64,000 bases of DNA. Origin: Planococcus sp. SK3692 (GTDB lineage: Bacteria; Bacillota; Bacilli; Bacillales_A; Planococcaceae). The stretch spans positions 1,154,698-1,218,697 of the forward strand of contig NZ_JARCHV010000001.1 of the NCBI RefSeq assembly GCF_028890485.2. The letters run 5' to 3'. Both the position numbers and the translations under genes were made by a program. Of the stretch, positions 7,834 through 16,666 are shown piece by piece. Under the pieces are notes generated by a model. The model was given only the letters and a program-made list of their open reading frames with translations, was not told the DNA's origin and did not search any database. Numbering within the stretch: the stretch's first letter is position 1; each line of letters opens with the position of its first letter.

Positions 7834-9822
7834 CTAGTCATCGCTGAACAATGCGCCCGCGATAGCCGCTGCGTCTTCTTCGTCTTCCATCATGATCGCA
7901 GCGGACAGATTGCCGACATTCGGGTCGTAGCCGGCGAACCAGCCCATATCACCGTCATCGGTGTTAATGACAGCTGTCTTGCCGGCAAGATCGTGGCCAT
8001 CTTCTTCACCAGCTTCAACAAGCGCCGCGCGGACCTTTTCTGCTTGTTCGGCGCTGAGGAGATCTTGTTTCAAGTTTTCTTCTTCAGCGTCACCGAACAA
8101 GATTGGTTTTTTCATTTCGCCGTCTGCTAAAAAGGTCCCGTACATAGTCGCTGCGTGGAGAATGTTCACGCGCACTTGGCTCTCGCCGGATGCGGAACTG
8201 GCGAGTTGGCCTTCTGAGCCGAACGTTCCGCTTTCTGAGATTTCAGAGGCCGCAAGCGGTAGCGGATAATCAAAAGCCTGACCGAATCCAAATTCGTTCA
8301 ATCCTTCTATGAAGCTATCGTCCGGCATATTGGTCGCCTGGATCGCGAAGTAAATGCTGTCGGACTGGACGAGCGCTTTTTCCAAATCGATCGGATTTTT
8401 GACGCCCGGATTCGGACGGGTAATGCGGAAATCATTCCATGACGGGAATTTCTGCCACGTCTCTCCCTCAATCTCGATGGCTTCCGCCGGATCCAGTGTC
8501 CCTTCTTTCATGGCAACGGCCGCAGTAATTGGCTGCATCACATAAGATGGCGGGTAAGATGCAGCTGCCCGGTTGAAGAACGGCTGGTCCGGATCATTGG
8601 TGAGTTGGCGGAAGCGGGTTTCCTTGATTCCTGGAATAAAATCATTTGGATCGTAAGCCGGCGAACTGACCAGCACATGCGTCTCGCCCGTGTACGGATC
8701 GACCGCAGCTGCAGTGCCCGGCTTTCCGCCCATTTCCTGATAGACGTCCCGCTGCAGATCGGCGTCAATCGTCAGTGTGACCGTCTCGCCAGCTGTCGAA
8801 GAGTTGTCGACGGCGGTGATCGTTTCGTTTTGTGCGGTCTTTTCAATCAAGATCTTGCCGCCGCGTTTTCCGCGCAGTTCGGTTTCGAAGATTTCTTCCA
8901 ATCCTTCGCGGCCGACGATATCGCCTTGCCCGTACCCTTGCCCGCTGCGCTCTTCCAGTTGTTCAGCGGTGATCGGCGCGATATAGCCGGTCAAGTGTGC
9001 CATCGATTTACCGTACGGATAATCGCGCATCGTCACTTTCGTGCGTTTCGTTCCGGGAATCGCAAACAGCCGGTTCAATTTCTCGCGGTCCGGCCCGACG
9101 GTTCCGAGCGGCACGTAATGATGCGGCTCGACCCACGGCTTTTCGAGTTCTGCGTCAATGTCTTCGACGGACAAATCCAAAAGCCCGGCGAGCCGCTCGG
9201 TGTAATCGTCGCGGTCGAAATTCCCCGGCACGACGCCGATTTCGTACGCATCCGTATTGCCGGCGATGACCTTGCCGTTGCGGTCGACGATTTCGCCGCG
9301 CGCGGTCTCGCTGATCTGCACGAATACGTTATCATCTTCAGACAGATTCGGCAAAATGAACGAAGGATCCCATTCTGCGAACCATTCGCTCGCTTCGTTT
9401 TCTTCTGTCTCCTCGTATACAAAGCTCAGCGTCTTATCGAACTCAATCTCGCCGATGACGCTGTCCATCGAAATCGTCAACGGAATATCCGCCGGCACGT
9501 TTTGCAGCCACGGCTCTTCGCCCAGCTGCCAATCGATTTGGCGCTCTGATAAAGACAATTGCTCTTCAAGTTCCACTTGCCAGTCGATGAAGGTTTCTTC
9601 CCCGAATGCTTCTTTGGCCCGCTCCGTCAAAAATTCCTCGTACAGCGTGTCGTATTCGCCCGCTTGCCACAATTCCATAAACTGCTCTGCACGCGGTTCT
9701 GGCGATGCGACCGTCTCCGGTTCCGCCTCTTCCGGCGCCGGCACTTGCGCTTCCTCGTCGGAACACGCCGCAAGCGTCAGCACAGCGCCCATTCCGATCA
9801 TCCACAGCTTCCCTCTGCTCAT
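7834..9822 (-). CDS. PBP3/MecA-like lipoprotein with altered active-site motifs
   Basis: A 662-residue lipoprotein: signal peptide with lipobox LAAC, a MecA_N/NTF2-like domain (about 40-160), a dimerisation domain, and a transpeptidase-fold domain (about 360-662). The fold is well kept (QPITAAVAM, ALVQSDSIYFA, GWFAGYD) and the length matches B. subtilis PbpC (668). However, the catalytic STFK site reads YVMQ (Ser replaced by Tyr427, Lys by Gln430), SxN reads SDS (487-489), and KTG reads KTA (615-617). It is therefore probably not an acyl-serine transpeptidase but a binding, sensing or scaffold protein. The frame is intact, so it is not a decaying pseudogene by that criterion. A good RBS (GGAGGGG) precedes the ATG. 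The Abi_2 gene follows 16 bases downstream. Confidence 0.9.
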   Translation of the reverse strand: MSRGKLWMIGMGAVLTLAACSDEEAQVPAPEEAEPETVASPEPRAEQFMELWQAGEYDTLYEEFLTERAKEAFGEETFIDWQVELEEQLSLSERQIDWQLGEEPWLQNVPADIPLTISMDSVIGEIEFDKTLSFVYEETEENEASEWFAEWDPSFILPNLSEDDNVFVQISETARGEIVDRNGKVIAGNTDAYEIGVVPGNFDRDDYTERLAGLLDLSVEDIDAELEKPWVEPHHYVPLGTVGPDREKLNRLFAIPGTKRTKVTMRDYPYGKSMAHLTGYIAPITAEQLEERSGQGYGQGDIVGREGLEEIFETELRGKRGGKILIEKTAQNETITAVDNSSTAGETVTLTIDADLQRDVYQEMGGKPGTAAAVDPYTGETHVLVSSPAYDPNDFIPGIKETRFRQLTNDPDQPFFNRAAASYPPSYVMQPITAAVAMKEGTLDPAEAIEIEGETWQKFPSWNDFRITRPNPGVKNPIDLEKALVQSDSIYFAIQATNMPDDSFIEGLNEFGFGQAFDYPLPLAASEISESGTFGSEGQLASSASGESQVRVNILHAATMYGTFLADGEMKKPILFGDAEEENLKQDLLSAEQAEKVRAALVEAGEEDGHDLAGKTAVINTDDGDMGWFAGYDPNVGNLSAAIMMEDEEDAAAIAGALFSDD

Positions 9823-10008
9823 TTCTACCCCTCCGTCTCCTTAGCCCTTTTTACCATCTTACCCTGAAACCGCTTGCTTCAATACGGAAATTTTTGGATG
9901 AGAGACACGATAGTGTGAAATTGACGCCTTTAATTATGAGGAATCTCATTCATAATGAAACAAACCGCCCCATCTTCCGTATAATTAAGGAAGAAAAGGA
10001 GGCCATTT

Positions 10009-10863
10009 ATGTTCGCTGAAATGAAATCGCGTTATTTAATTCTCTTTACCATCCTCGGCGTCATTGCGACCTTGATCATTTTCATGTTGATCGGCGCAGA
10101 TCCCGTCACGACCGAAATCGCGGTGCAGATTGCCTTTTATATTGTTGTCCCGTACTTTTTCTTTCATTATTATTGGAGTAAAAACCCCGATTGGTCATTT
10201 TGTGAAGTTTTAACCACGAAAGGCGTTAAGCCTTGGCTTCCTGGCATTACAGGCATGGTCATTGTGTCGATCGCATTCTCACTCACGATGTTCTGGCTGC
10301 AGCTCGCCATTCTTTACCCCGCATTCCCGTGGCTTGCAGAATTATTGCTCGAGCCAGTTGAGATGCCGGGTGGTATTGGCTATGAGTATTTCATGCTGAT
10401 GACGCTCGTGATCTTGGCGCCGATTGTGGAGGAATTCGTCTTTCGCGGCGTGTTCTTGACACGGATTGCGGCGAAAACTTCGATGTGGGGCGGCATTTTG
10501 ATTTCGAGTTTGATGTTCGGTGTACTGCATCTCGATTTTGTTGGCTCGTTCTTGTTCGGCATTATCGCATCTCTCTTGTATTTGCGCACCGGCAATTTGT
10601 TGCTGCCGATTTTCTTCCACATGCTCAATAATGCGCTTGCCGCTTTATCGATGTATGTGCCGATCGATCAATTTTTCGCGATCGACTGGTTTATCGTGAA
10701 CACAGCTGCTGATATCGAAGCGAAAGCGCTCGCCAATATCATCGTCTTGATCATCAGCACGCTGCTCACCGCATGGATCATCTACCGCCTCGCAAAAGGC
10801 TTGAAGGATAAAACCGATACACGCGAAATCGCTGAACCCTTGACCGAAAGCGACACGCTGTAA
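10009..10863 (+). CDS. CPBP-family intramembrane metalloprotease
   Basis: A 284-residue polytopic membrane protein with the CPBP (Rce1/Abi) motifs: EEFVFRG with the glutamate pair at 141-142 and Arg146, a following HLDFVGS segment, and FFHMLNNALA, whose His and Asn complete the putative zinc site. Members process peptides or protect against bacteriocins; the substrate here is unknown. The ATG follows AAAGGAGG, and a TATAAT sequence about 20 bases upstream may be its -10. A charged tail (KDKTDTREIAE) ends the protein. Confidence 0.88.
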   Translation: MFAEMKSRYLILFTILGVIATLIIFMLIGADPVTTEIAVQIAFYIVVPYFFFHYYWSKNPDWSFCEVLTTKGVKPWLPGITGMVIVSIAFSLTMFWLQLAILYPAFPWLAELLLEPVEMPGGIGYEYFMLMTLVILAPIVEEFVFRGVFLTRIAAKTSMWGGILISSLMFGVLHLDFVGSFLFGIIASLLYLRTGNLLLPIFFHMLNNALAALSMYVPIDQFFAIDWFIVNTAADIEAKALANIIVLIISTLLTAWIIYRLAKGLKDKTDTREIAEPLTESDTL

Positions 10864-11001
10864 AGCAAATTGTCGATGATCTGTCACGCCCCGTTCATAT
10901 AGCGTTTATATTCGTGCGGTATGATACAGTCATACGAACTCAGGGACTTTTCAGCGGCCGCCTTTGCTCGCCGCTGTACCCAAAGCTATAGGAGGATTTT
11001 C

Positions 11002-11424
11002 ATGAACAACACAGCTACACCGCGCAATAATTCTTTGGAGAAAAAATGGAGCTTGCGCTTGATCCAGTTCTCCGCCATCTTCGGATTTATTGGGACCTAT
11101 CTCGGGTCACATATGGCAGGCCAGATGGATTACGCGCTGCGCCCAATCCACGCCCACATCCTACTCGTCGGCTGGCTCTCAGTTTTTGCCTGGGGCGTGT
11201 TCTACCGCTTGTACACGGTCAAATACAAAAAGCTCGTCACCATCCACGGCTTTCTTGCGATGATCGGCGCCATCGGACTCACCGCCGGCATGTGGTTTTA
11301 TAATTTAAACCCGTTCAATATGAACGATACGTTCGTTTTGATCTTCTTTATCGCAGGCGGCACGCTATTGCTGCTCGCATTCTTATTGTTTGCGGTCATC
11401 ACGTTCTTGACGGAAAAAGACTGA
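11002..11424 (+). CDS. Four-TM membrane protein resembling a haem-copper oxidase fragment
   Basis: A 140-residue protein with four predicted helices (about 18-38, 50-72, 83-103, 113-135). The segment RPIHAHILLVGWLSVFAWG recalls the His-bearing helices of cytochrome oxidase subunit I/NorB proteins, with two His in the second helix. It is far too short to be a full oxidase. The start at 11002 is chosen for GGAGGA seven bases upstream. It is a single gene with its own terminator. The haem link is by resemblance only. Confidence 0.75.
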   Translation: MNNTATPRNNSLEKKWSLRLIQFSAIFGFIGTYLGSHMAGQMDYALRPIHAHILLVGWLSVFAWGVFYRLYTVKYKKLVTIHGFLAMIGAIGLTAGMWFYNLNPFNMNDTFVLIFFIAGGTLLLLAFLLFAVITFLTEKD

Positions 11425-11426
11425 CA

Positions 11427-11456
11427 AAAACGCCCGGGCGCATCCGGGCGTTTTTT
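11427..11456 (+). terminator. Intrinsic terminator
   Basis: Stem AACGCCCGG/CCGGGCGTT followed by six T. Confidence 0.85.
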
Positions 11457-11522
11457 CATTTCCCTCTAATCAATGAAATACCGTATAATGGAAGCATCGT
11501 GAAACGGAAGGGGAAATGGTGA

Positions 11523-12080
11523 ATGACCCTGAATAATTTGATCCAAAAACGCATGCTTGTGCTGATCGGGCTTGTGCTCGCCGCAGCGTTAATCATTGCG
11601 CTCGTATGGAGTTCGGATACCGCCGATACCGCAGAACAGGCCGTGCGCGATGGCGACGATGACCTTGTCTTGACGCCGGTCTATGAATTAAACGGCCGCG
11701 CCTTGTTTTTCTTTATCCGCGGCGATGATAATTTCGGAGCAGCGACGGCCACGGAATCCTGGTTCGGCTGGCGACTCGACACCCGAAGCGAAGCGACCAT
11801 CCCCTCACTCGACGACCCGGATCGCATCGACAGCTATATGAGCAGCGACGGCTTGGTCTATGGGCTGTTTGACCCCGCTGACGGACGCCACGTGCAGATC
11901 GGCGAGGTACCAACTGATCAACTATTGCTCGGCGAGCGCTTCCCTATTGAATTAATAGAAGAAACCGGCCTTGCCGGAAAAGCGGTCTGGTTTATCGAAA
12001 ACGCACCTGAAGAACGCCCGATCCCGCTGCAATTGCTCGATGCAGACGGACAGGAATTGCAGCGTCTGGAAATGTATTAA
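11523..12080 (+). CDS. Membrane-anchored extracytoplasmic protein, unknown function
   Basis: A 185-residue protein with a single N-terminal membrane helix (about 12-30) and an acidic soluble domain that should face outward. I see no catalytic motif or known family. The soluble part has several short beta-like segments (VLTPVYELNGRALFFFIRG). It is a single gene between two strong terminators. The ATG has AAGGGGAAATGG upstream. Confidence 0.75.
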   Translation: MTLNNLIQKRMLVLIGLVLAAALIIALVWSSDTADTAEQAVRDGDDDLVLTPVYELNGRALFFFIRGDDNFGAATATESWFGWRLDTRSEATIPSLDDPDRIDSYMSSDGLVYGLFDPADGRHVQIGEVPTDQLLLGERFPIELIEETGLAGKAVWFIENAPEERPIPLQLLDADGQELQRLEMY

Positions 12081-12083
12081 AAG

Positions 12084-12112
12084 AACCGCCCAGATCCGTC
12101 TGGGCGGTTTTG
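12084..12112 (+). terminator. Intrinsic terminator
   Basis: Perfect 11-bp stem AACCGCCCAGA/TCTGGGCGGTT followed by T-rich sequence. Confidence 0.85.
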
Positions 12113-12214
12113 TTATGTATTAGTGTTTCTACTATATTGAGTAAATAAAGTAGATTGTGAGGGTTTTAGATTGGAAGTGTGTTGTTGTTCAGTTTTTCTT
12201 CTTAAATATGAGTC

Positions 12215-12300
12215 GCTGCCTTGCTTTGGGTTGGCCTTTGGCAGCAAGCCAGGAAGAACGCCTGTCTTACTGCGTCAGCTCACCCTTGACGCTAGGCAGC
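12215..12300 (-). repeat. Family B rod element B1
   Basis: An 86-nt element read on the minus strand, beginning GCTGCC and ending GGCAGC. The inner stem is GCAGTAAG with CTTGCTGC (one G-T), the apical stem CAGG with CCTG, and the loop CGTTCTT. The apical pair differs from B2/B3 (CAAG/CTTG) by a compensatory change. It is joined by a linker to the long family A copy c; together they fill most of the gap 12113-12763, where I see no gene. Confidence 0.8.
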
Positions 12301-12514
12301 TGAGAGATTTCACTGCATGCTGACTGTTTAGGTAGATCTGCTTCTATAATCAGTTACCGACTAGCGGGGGAATCGCTTTCCGAGACTAGCATCAAGTACA
12401 TTGGATCTAGCGTTGAAAAGCTTCGAAGTGGACCCGAACTTTTTGACTTCCATATTATATTCAAAATGACTAAGCTACAATGTTTGATGCATTTCTAAAT
12501 TCTCTATCGTGTGT

Positions 12515-12700
12515 ACAGAAGAAATTTCCTTCCTCTCTAAAACTAGAGACGGAGTGGAAGAGGGCTGACGCCTGTGGGACCGCGCGGGCTGGCGAGACAA
12601 ACGTGCCACGCTCTTTGGCACGTTGGCTCAACACCCGCCCCACGGCAAGCAGCCCTCTGCAACGCAGTCGAAAAGCGAAAGCTTTTCCTATCACTTCTTT
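12515..12700 (+). repeat. Family A repeat, long copy c
   Basis: The long form of family A, flanked by a segment shared with copies d and e (AAATTTCCTTCC ... CTAGAGACGGAGTGGAAG) and ending with CAACGCAGTCGAAAAGCG. Perfect arms AGAGGGCTG (12560-12568) and CAGCCCTCT (12650-12658) close it. The variable interior carries hairpin AACGTGCCA/TGGCACGTT. Short open frames across it are by-products of the repeat. Confidence 0.8.
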
Positions 12701-12763
12701 TTCTATAATGCCTCTACTATTCATACGAACTAAAATCTTCACTCTTCATTTAAAATCACAACT

Positions 12764-13504
12764 TCAAAGCTTTTCGGGCTTTCTTTCAGCTTCCGCTTTC
12801 CCGATTGAGAACCCGTCGAACAAGCGGCCGCCGTAAGGCTCGAGGACACTTTCGACAAATTCGATGATATGCGCCGTTTCGTCGGTCCGGTAAAAATGTT
12901 CGAATGCCTCGACAAAACGGACCGCCAGTTCATGGTCATGTGCTTCGAGTGAGCGAATGACCCATTTGGACGAGCCGATCCATTTTTGTTCTGTACGCAA
13001 AATGAATTCGCTCACCAAATCCGAAAGCGTGTTGACGCAAAATAGCCGTTCTTTGCGGTCTTCGCTGCCACGCAAATCGTCCAGCACATCGGTGATGAAA
13101 TAGCGTTTCGTGCGGATCGTATCCGTGCTCCACGCTTCCGGGCCTGCTTCAAGCAAGGCTTTTGCTTCTTGCTGGATGCCTTCCATGATGCCCGAATCTT
13201 TCAAGATAATCCCTTCACTGACCATACGCGGCATGCTTGGCTTCGCGGCTTTTCGGTCTTTCTCAAAAAAGTCCTTATAGGAACTCAGGTTATAGACAAA
13301 TACTTCGATCGGCCAGCCATAAAAAATCATCGATTCACGATATGAACTCATCAAAGTTTCATCGAATACGACAATATCTAAATCCGACGTCGCTGTCTCT
13401 TGCCCGCGTACCACGCTCCCAGCTAGCAGCGCCCCGCGGCAATGGCGGAAATTCGTTTCGACAAATACTTTCGCTGTGTGAATCGGTTCCCAACGCTGTC
13501 TCAT
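12764..13504 (-). CDS. Nucleotidyltransferase-domain protein
   Basis: A 246-residue protein with an N-terminal nucleotidyltransferase core: GSVVRGQETATSDLDIVV gives the GSx(10)DxD motif that binds metal and NTP. The C-terminal half is helical and shows no motif that I recognise. It resembles stand-alone nucleotidyltransferases related to aminoglycoside nucleotidyltransferases; the substrate is unknown. The start at 13504 (ATG) is preferred over a GTG at 13519 because GGGAGAAAG lies just upstream of it. Confidence 0.82.
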   Translation of the reverse strand: MRQRWEPIHTAKVFVETNFRHCRGALLAGSVVRGQETATSDLDIVVFDETLMSSYRESMIFYGWPIEVFVYNLSSYKDFFEKDRKAAKPSMPRMVSEGIILKDSGIMEGIQQEAKALLEAGPEAWSTDTIRTKRYFITDVLDDLRGSEDRKERLFCVNTLSDLVSEFILRTEQKWIGSSKWVIRSLEAHDHELAVRFVEAFEHFYRTDETAHIIEFVESVLEPYGGRLFDGFSIGKAEAERKPEKL

Positions 13505-13571
13505 TACTTTCTCCCACACTCTCTTTTATTGATCTTCCCCTAGCATACCCTACATAGTGCACTATTGCGCA

Positions 13572-13601
13572 TAAAAATACAGACATTCTTTTGAATGCCT
13601 G
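13572..13601 (-). terminator. Intrinsic terminator of the epimerase gene
   Basis: On the minus strand CAGGCATTC and GAATGTCTG form a stem with loop AAAA, followed by TATTTTTAT. Confidence 0.75.
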
Positions 13602-13609
13602 CAAGTCCT

Positions 13610-14494
13610 TTAGTTATTTAAGTCAGCCAATGCATTTTTGAGCGCCGGATAGCGGAATCGGAAGCCTTCCCGTACGAGCCGCTCCGGTACGACCCAGCGG
13701 CTTTTCAAGATCAATTCGGTTTCGGTCCGAAGCGCAGCTGCCCCAGTTTCAAGCATCCATTTCGTTGCCGGAAGACCAGCCCGGCGATTCATCGATTGCC
13801 GAAGTTCGTTCATCCATTGTTTATTCGCCAGGGGATTCGGTGCAGAAGCGTTAAACACACCTGACAGCTCATCGCGGTGCTGCATGAAACGAATGGTCCG
13901 GTACAGATCTTCGATATGGATCCAACTGAACATTTGCCGGCCATTGCCTTGCTTGCCGCCGAGCCCATATTTCACAAGTTTGCGGTACGGCTCCATGACG
14001 CCGCCGTCTCCGAGGACAATCGCGATGCGCAATGCCACTTGGCGCGTATCCGGCAATTGGAATGAAAAGAAGCTATCTTCCCAGGCTTTTGCGACGGCTA
14101 CGGAAAATCCGCGTCCAATCTCTCCGCCGTCTTCAGTCATCGGGCGGTCTTGTGCATGGCGGTAAATCGTTGCAGTGCTGGCGTTGATCCATAGTTCCGG
14201 GGCGGTGCTGCACGCTTCGATCGCCCGCCCAAGCGCTTCGGTTGTCTCAGTGCGAGAATTAAAAATCTCGCGTTTATTTGCTTCCGTATAACGGCAGTTG
14301 ACCGATCTTCCCGCCAGGTTAATCACCAACTTCGCTCCATCGAGCGCATCTTTCATGCTATATGTGTCGTCCCATTGAATATGCTCTGATTGACGTGAAA
14401 TGATGTAAACGCGGTAGCCAAGACGCTCGTATTTTTCTTTTAAATACGTTCCGATAAACCCTGTACCGCCTGCGATGACTGCTTTTTTCACCAT
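13610..14494 (-). CDS. TIGR01777-family NAD(P)-dependent epimerase (SDR39U1/YfhF-like)
   Basis: A 294-residue extended SDR. The cofactor motif GGTGFIG is at residues 9-15 and VINLAGRSV near 58, followed by INASTATIYRH. The C-terminal domain (about 240-294: PERLVREGFRFRYPALKNAL) is the DUF1731 tail typical of the TIGR01777 family, whose substrate is not established. The usual Tyr-x3-Lys of SDRs is altered in this family. It is a single gene with its own terminator. Confidence 0.9.
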   Translation of the reverse strand: MVKKAVIAGGTGFIGTYLKEKYERLGYRVYIISRQSEHIQWDDTYSMKDALDGAKLVINLAGRSVNCRYTEANKREIFNSRTETTEALGRAIEACSTAPELWINASTATIYRHAQDRPMTEDGGEIGRGFSVAVAKAWEDSFFSFQLPDTRQVALRIAIVLGDGGVMEPYRKLVKYGLGGKQGNGRQMFSWIHIEDLYRTIRFMQHRDELSGVFNASAPNPLANKQWMNELRQSMNRRAGLPATKWMLETGAAALRTETELILKSRWVVPERLVREGFRFRYPALKNALADLNN

Positions 14495-14672
14495 ATTTTT
14501 ACCTCTTTTCGCCGTAATTCTACCATGTTTGACGACAGACCTATGGTAATAGTTGCGGTTTTCAGGAAATCACTTTCCAAGCAAAGCGGTCTGTTGAAAC
14601 TGTTGCTTTTGTTCCGCTTCGGTTACACTTATTTTTATGCGTTTCCTTAAATAAAGAAAGTTGGTGGATGAA

Positions 14673-15932
14673 TTGAAGAAAAAGAGAGGCTTAACATTTA
14701 AAGTTATCAGTGCTTTGATCTTAGGTGCGATCACAGGGCTGCTTTTAAATCTTTTTGCGCCGGAAGTTTTCGCAATACTCAATCCTTACGTCTTCGTGCC
14801 GGTCGGGCAGATTTTCCTCGCCCTCATCAGCATGCTCGTCGTACCGCTTGTGTTCTTATCAATTGTCCTCGGTACCGCAGGGCTCGGCGATCCGTCGAAG
14901 CTCGGACGCATCGGCATCAAGACGATTTCGTATTTCCTTATTACGACCACCATCGCCATTGTCATCGGTCTTGGGCTTGCAACAATCGTCCAGCCGGGCA
15001 CAGCTGGTGATTTCGATATCGACGCGGCCACATACAGCCCGGAAGATGCGCCGTCAATCGCTGACACATTGCTTAACATCATTCCGAAAAACCCGCTTGA
15101 AGCCATGACTGAAGGCAATATGCTCCAGATCATCGTCTTCGCAGTCTTCGTCGGACTTGCCCTTACAGCGCTTGGCGACAAGACAAAAGGCATTTTAAGT
15201 CTCGTCGAACAAGGCAATGACGTGATGATGTATCTGGTTGGCATCGTTATGCGTTTTGCTCCGTACGGCACGTTCGGATTGATTGCGACAGCGATCGGTT
15301 CGCAAGGCCTCGCTGCTATTCAAGCGATGGGCTCGTATATGCTCGTCGTTATCGGTGCTTTGTTAATTCATGCAGCCTTTACCTACGGCGGCACTGTCTA
15401 TTTCCTGGCAAAGAAAAGCCCAATCTGGTTTTTCAAAACCTTTATGCCGGCCATGACGGTCGCCTTCAGTACATCAAGCAGCACAGGCACGCTTCCGGTT
15501 TCGATGGAAGTGGCGCAGCGTGACTTGAAAGTGCCGAAGTCAATCAGTTCGTTCGTCCAGCCGCTGGGTGCGACAATCAATATGGATGGTACGGCGATTA
15601 TGCAAGGGGCCGCGACGATGTTCATCGCGCAAGCCTTCATGGTCGACCTGACGATTGGCCAATTATTGACGGTCGTCTTGACGGCTGTTCTTGCAAGTAT
15701 CGGGACCGCTGGAGTTCCAGGCGTCGGCTTAATCATGCTCGCGATGGTCTTATCGAGCGTCGGGCTCCCTGTCGAAGGCATCGGCCTTGTACTCGGAATC
15801 GACCGCTTGCTTGATATGTCCCGCACAGCAATCAACATCTCCGGTGACGCAGCTTGCGCATTGATGGTCGCAGAATCCGAGAAAAAGCATGGCTTGGAAA
15901 CAGAAGAAGCCTTGAACCCACAAGAAGCATAA
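14673..15932 (+). CDS. Dicarboxylate/amino acid:cation symporter (DAACS family)
   Basis: A protein of about 419 residues with the SSSTGTLPVSMEVA hairpin (HP1) and NMDGTAIMQG of the GltP/DctA/GltPh family, which imports glutamate, aspartate or C4-dicarboxylates with protons or sodium. Two re-entrant hairpins and eight TM helices are expected. The start is uncertain: TTG at 14673 has GGTGG five bases upstream and gives an MKKKRGLTF start, while TTG 14661 and GTG 14664 in the same frame lack an RBS. The exact substrate cannot be read. Confidence 0.92.
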   Translation: MKKKRGLTFKVISALILGAITGLLLNLFAPEVFAILNPYVFVPVGQIFLALISMLVVPLVFLSIVLGTAGLGDPSKLGRIGIKTISYFLITTTIAIVIGLGLATIVQPGTAGDFDIDAATYSPEDAPSIADTLLNIIPKNPLEAMTEGNMLQIIVFAVFVGLALTALGDKTKGILSLVEQGNDVMMYLVGIVMRFAPYGTFGLIATAIGSQGLAAIQAMGSYMLVVIGALLIHAAFTYGGTVYFLAKKSPIWFFKTFMPAMTVAFSTSSSTGTLPVSMEVAQRDLKVPKSISSFVQPLGATINMDGTAIMQGAATMFIAQAFMVDLTIGQLLTVVLTAVLASIGTAGVPGVGLIMLAMVLSSVGLPVEGIGLVLGIDRLLDMSRTAINISGDAACALMVAESEKKHGLETEEALNPQEA

Positions 15933-15936
15933 TCAA

Positions 15937-15969
15937 CAAAAGCCTCCCGGCGATGTCGGGAGGCTTTTT
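15937..15969 (+). terminator. Intrinsic terminator of the symporter gene
   Basis: Stem AAAAGCCTCCCG with CGGGAGGCTTTT, followed by T. Confidence 0.85.
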
Positions 15970-16017
15970 CTGTGGAGTTAAGATAAATTATCAGACTCTG
16001 CAACACTATGCAGGCAT

Positions 16018-16212
16018 GTGAAATGAAGTGATAGGAAAAGCTTCCGCTTTTCGACTGCGTTTCAGGGGCACGCTTTCCGGAGGGCTCGCATTGAGCCGCT
16101 TCGTCGCTGCGCTCCTGCAGGGTCTCAATTGTCTCGCTGATCCTCCCGGAGTCGGCCCCTTCCACTCCGTCCTTAGTTTTAGAGAGGAAGGAAATTTCTT
16201 CTGTCCAATCGA
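16018..16212 (-). repeat. Family A repeat, long copy d
   Basis: Reads on the minus strand like copy c: GAAATTTCCTTCCTCTC, CTAAGGACGGAGTGGAAG, a GC-rich centre, then CGCAGTCGAAAAGCGGAAGC. The centre contains GGAGGGCTCGCATTGAG and its partner. It is the left part of a composite element that continues through a linker into B2 and B3. The gap 15970-16854 contains only this composite. Confidence 0.8.
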
Positions 16213-16420
16213 TAAAAAAAGGTGATAATTCATCAGGTATTGTAGCTTAAGTCATCTTGGCCATAGTACAGAAGGTGAAAAATCCCAATCCATTCCCAAG
16301 GTTTTCGACTCAAGTTCCAATGTACTTGATACTAGTCTCGGGAAGCGATTCCCCCACTAGCCGACAACTGATTACAGAAGCACAACAATTTAAACAGTCT
16401 ATATGCAATGAAATGTCTCA

Positions 16421-16506
16421 GCTGCCTGGCGTCAAGGGTGAAGCGAAGCCGTAAGACAAGTGTTCTTCTTGGCTTACGGCGGGAGCTCAACCCAGAGCAA
16501 GGCAGC
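16421..16506 (+). repeat. Family B rod element B2
   Basis: An 86-nt element. Nested arms: GCTGCC with GGCAGC; GGGT and AGC with GCT and ACCC; GCCGTAAG with CTTACGGC (perfect); CAAG with CTTG; 7-nt loop TGTTCTT. Single A and G bulges face each other between the two upper stems. Confidence 0.85.
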
Positions 16507-16666
16507 GACTACCATCATGTCACCCAAATCGAATGCCAAAGTAGTTTGACATGCAAACTCTCACTATCTACTTCAAGCTTGTACCAGGAAGCGACTCCCC
16601 CGCTAGCCGGCAACTGATTTCAGATGCAAAACAATTTAAACAGCCTCCATGCAATGAAATGTCTCA

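Noticed and set aside
6838-7860. Non-coding RNA antitoxin partner for the Abi_2 protein
   Set aside because: Upstream there are only 16 bases before the PBP gene, and downstream only a terminator; there is no space for a separate RNA gene beside it.
8605-9549. 314-residue plus-strand frame
   Set aside because: It is antisense to the PBP-like lipoprotein gene, lacks an RBS and has a composition typical of a shadow frame.
10921-11001. N-terminal extension of the four-TM protein
   Set aside because: The extension has no RBS, whereas GGAGGA lies just before ATG 11002.
12470-12836. Open frames on both strands across the family A copy c (90-118 residues)
   Set aside because: They consist of translated repeat sequence; similar frames recur in copies d, e and h, and they have no RBS or family resemblance.
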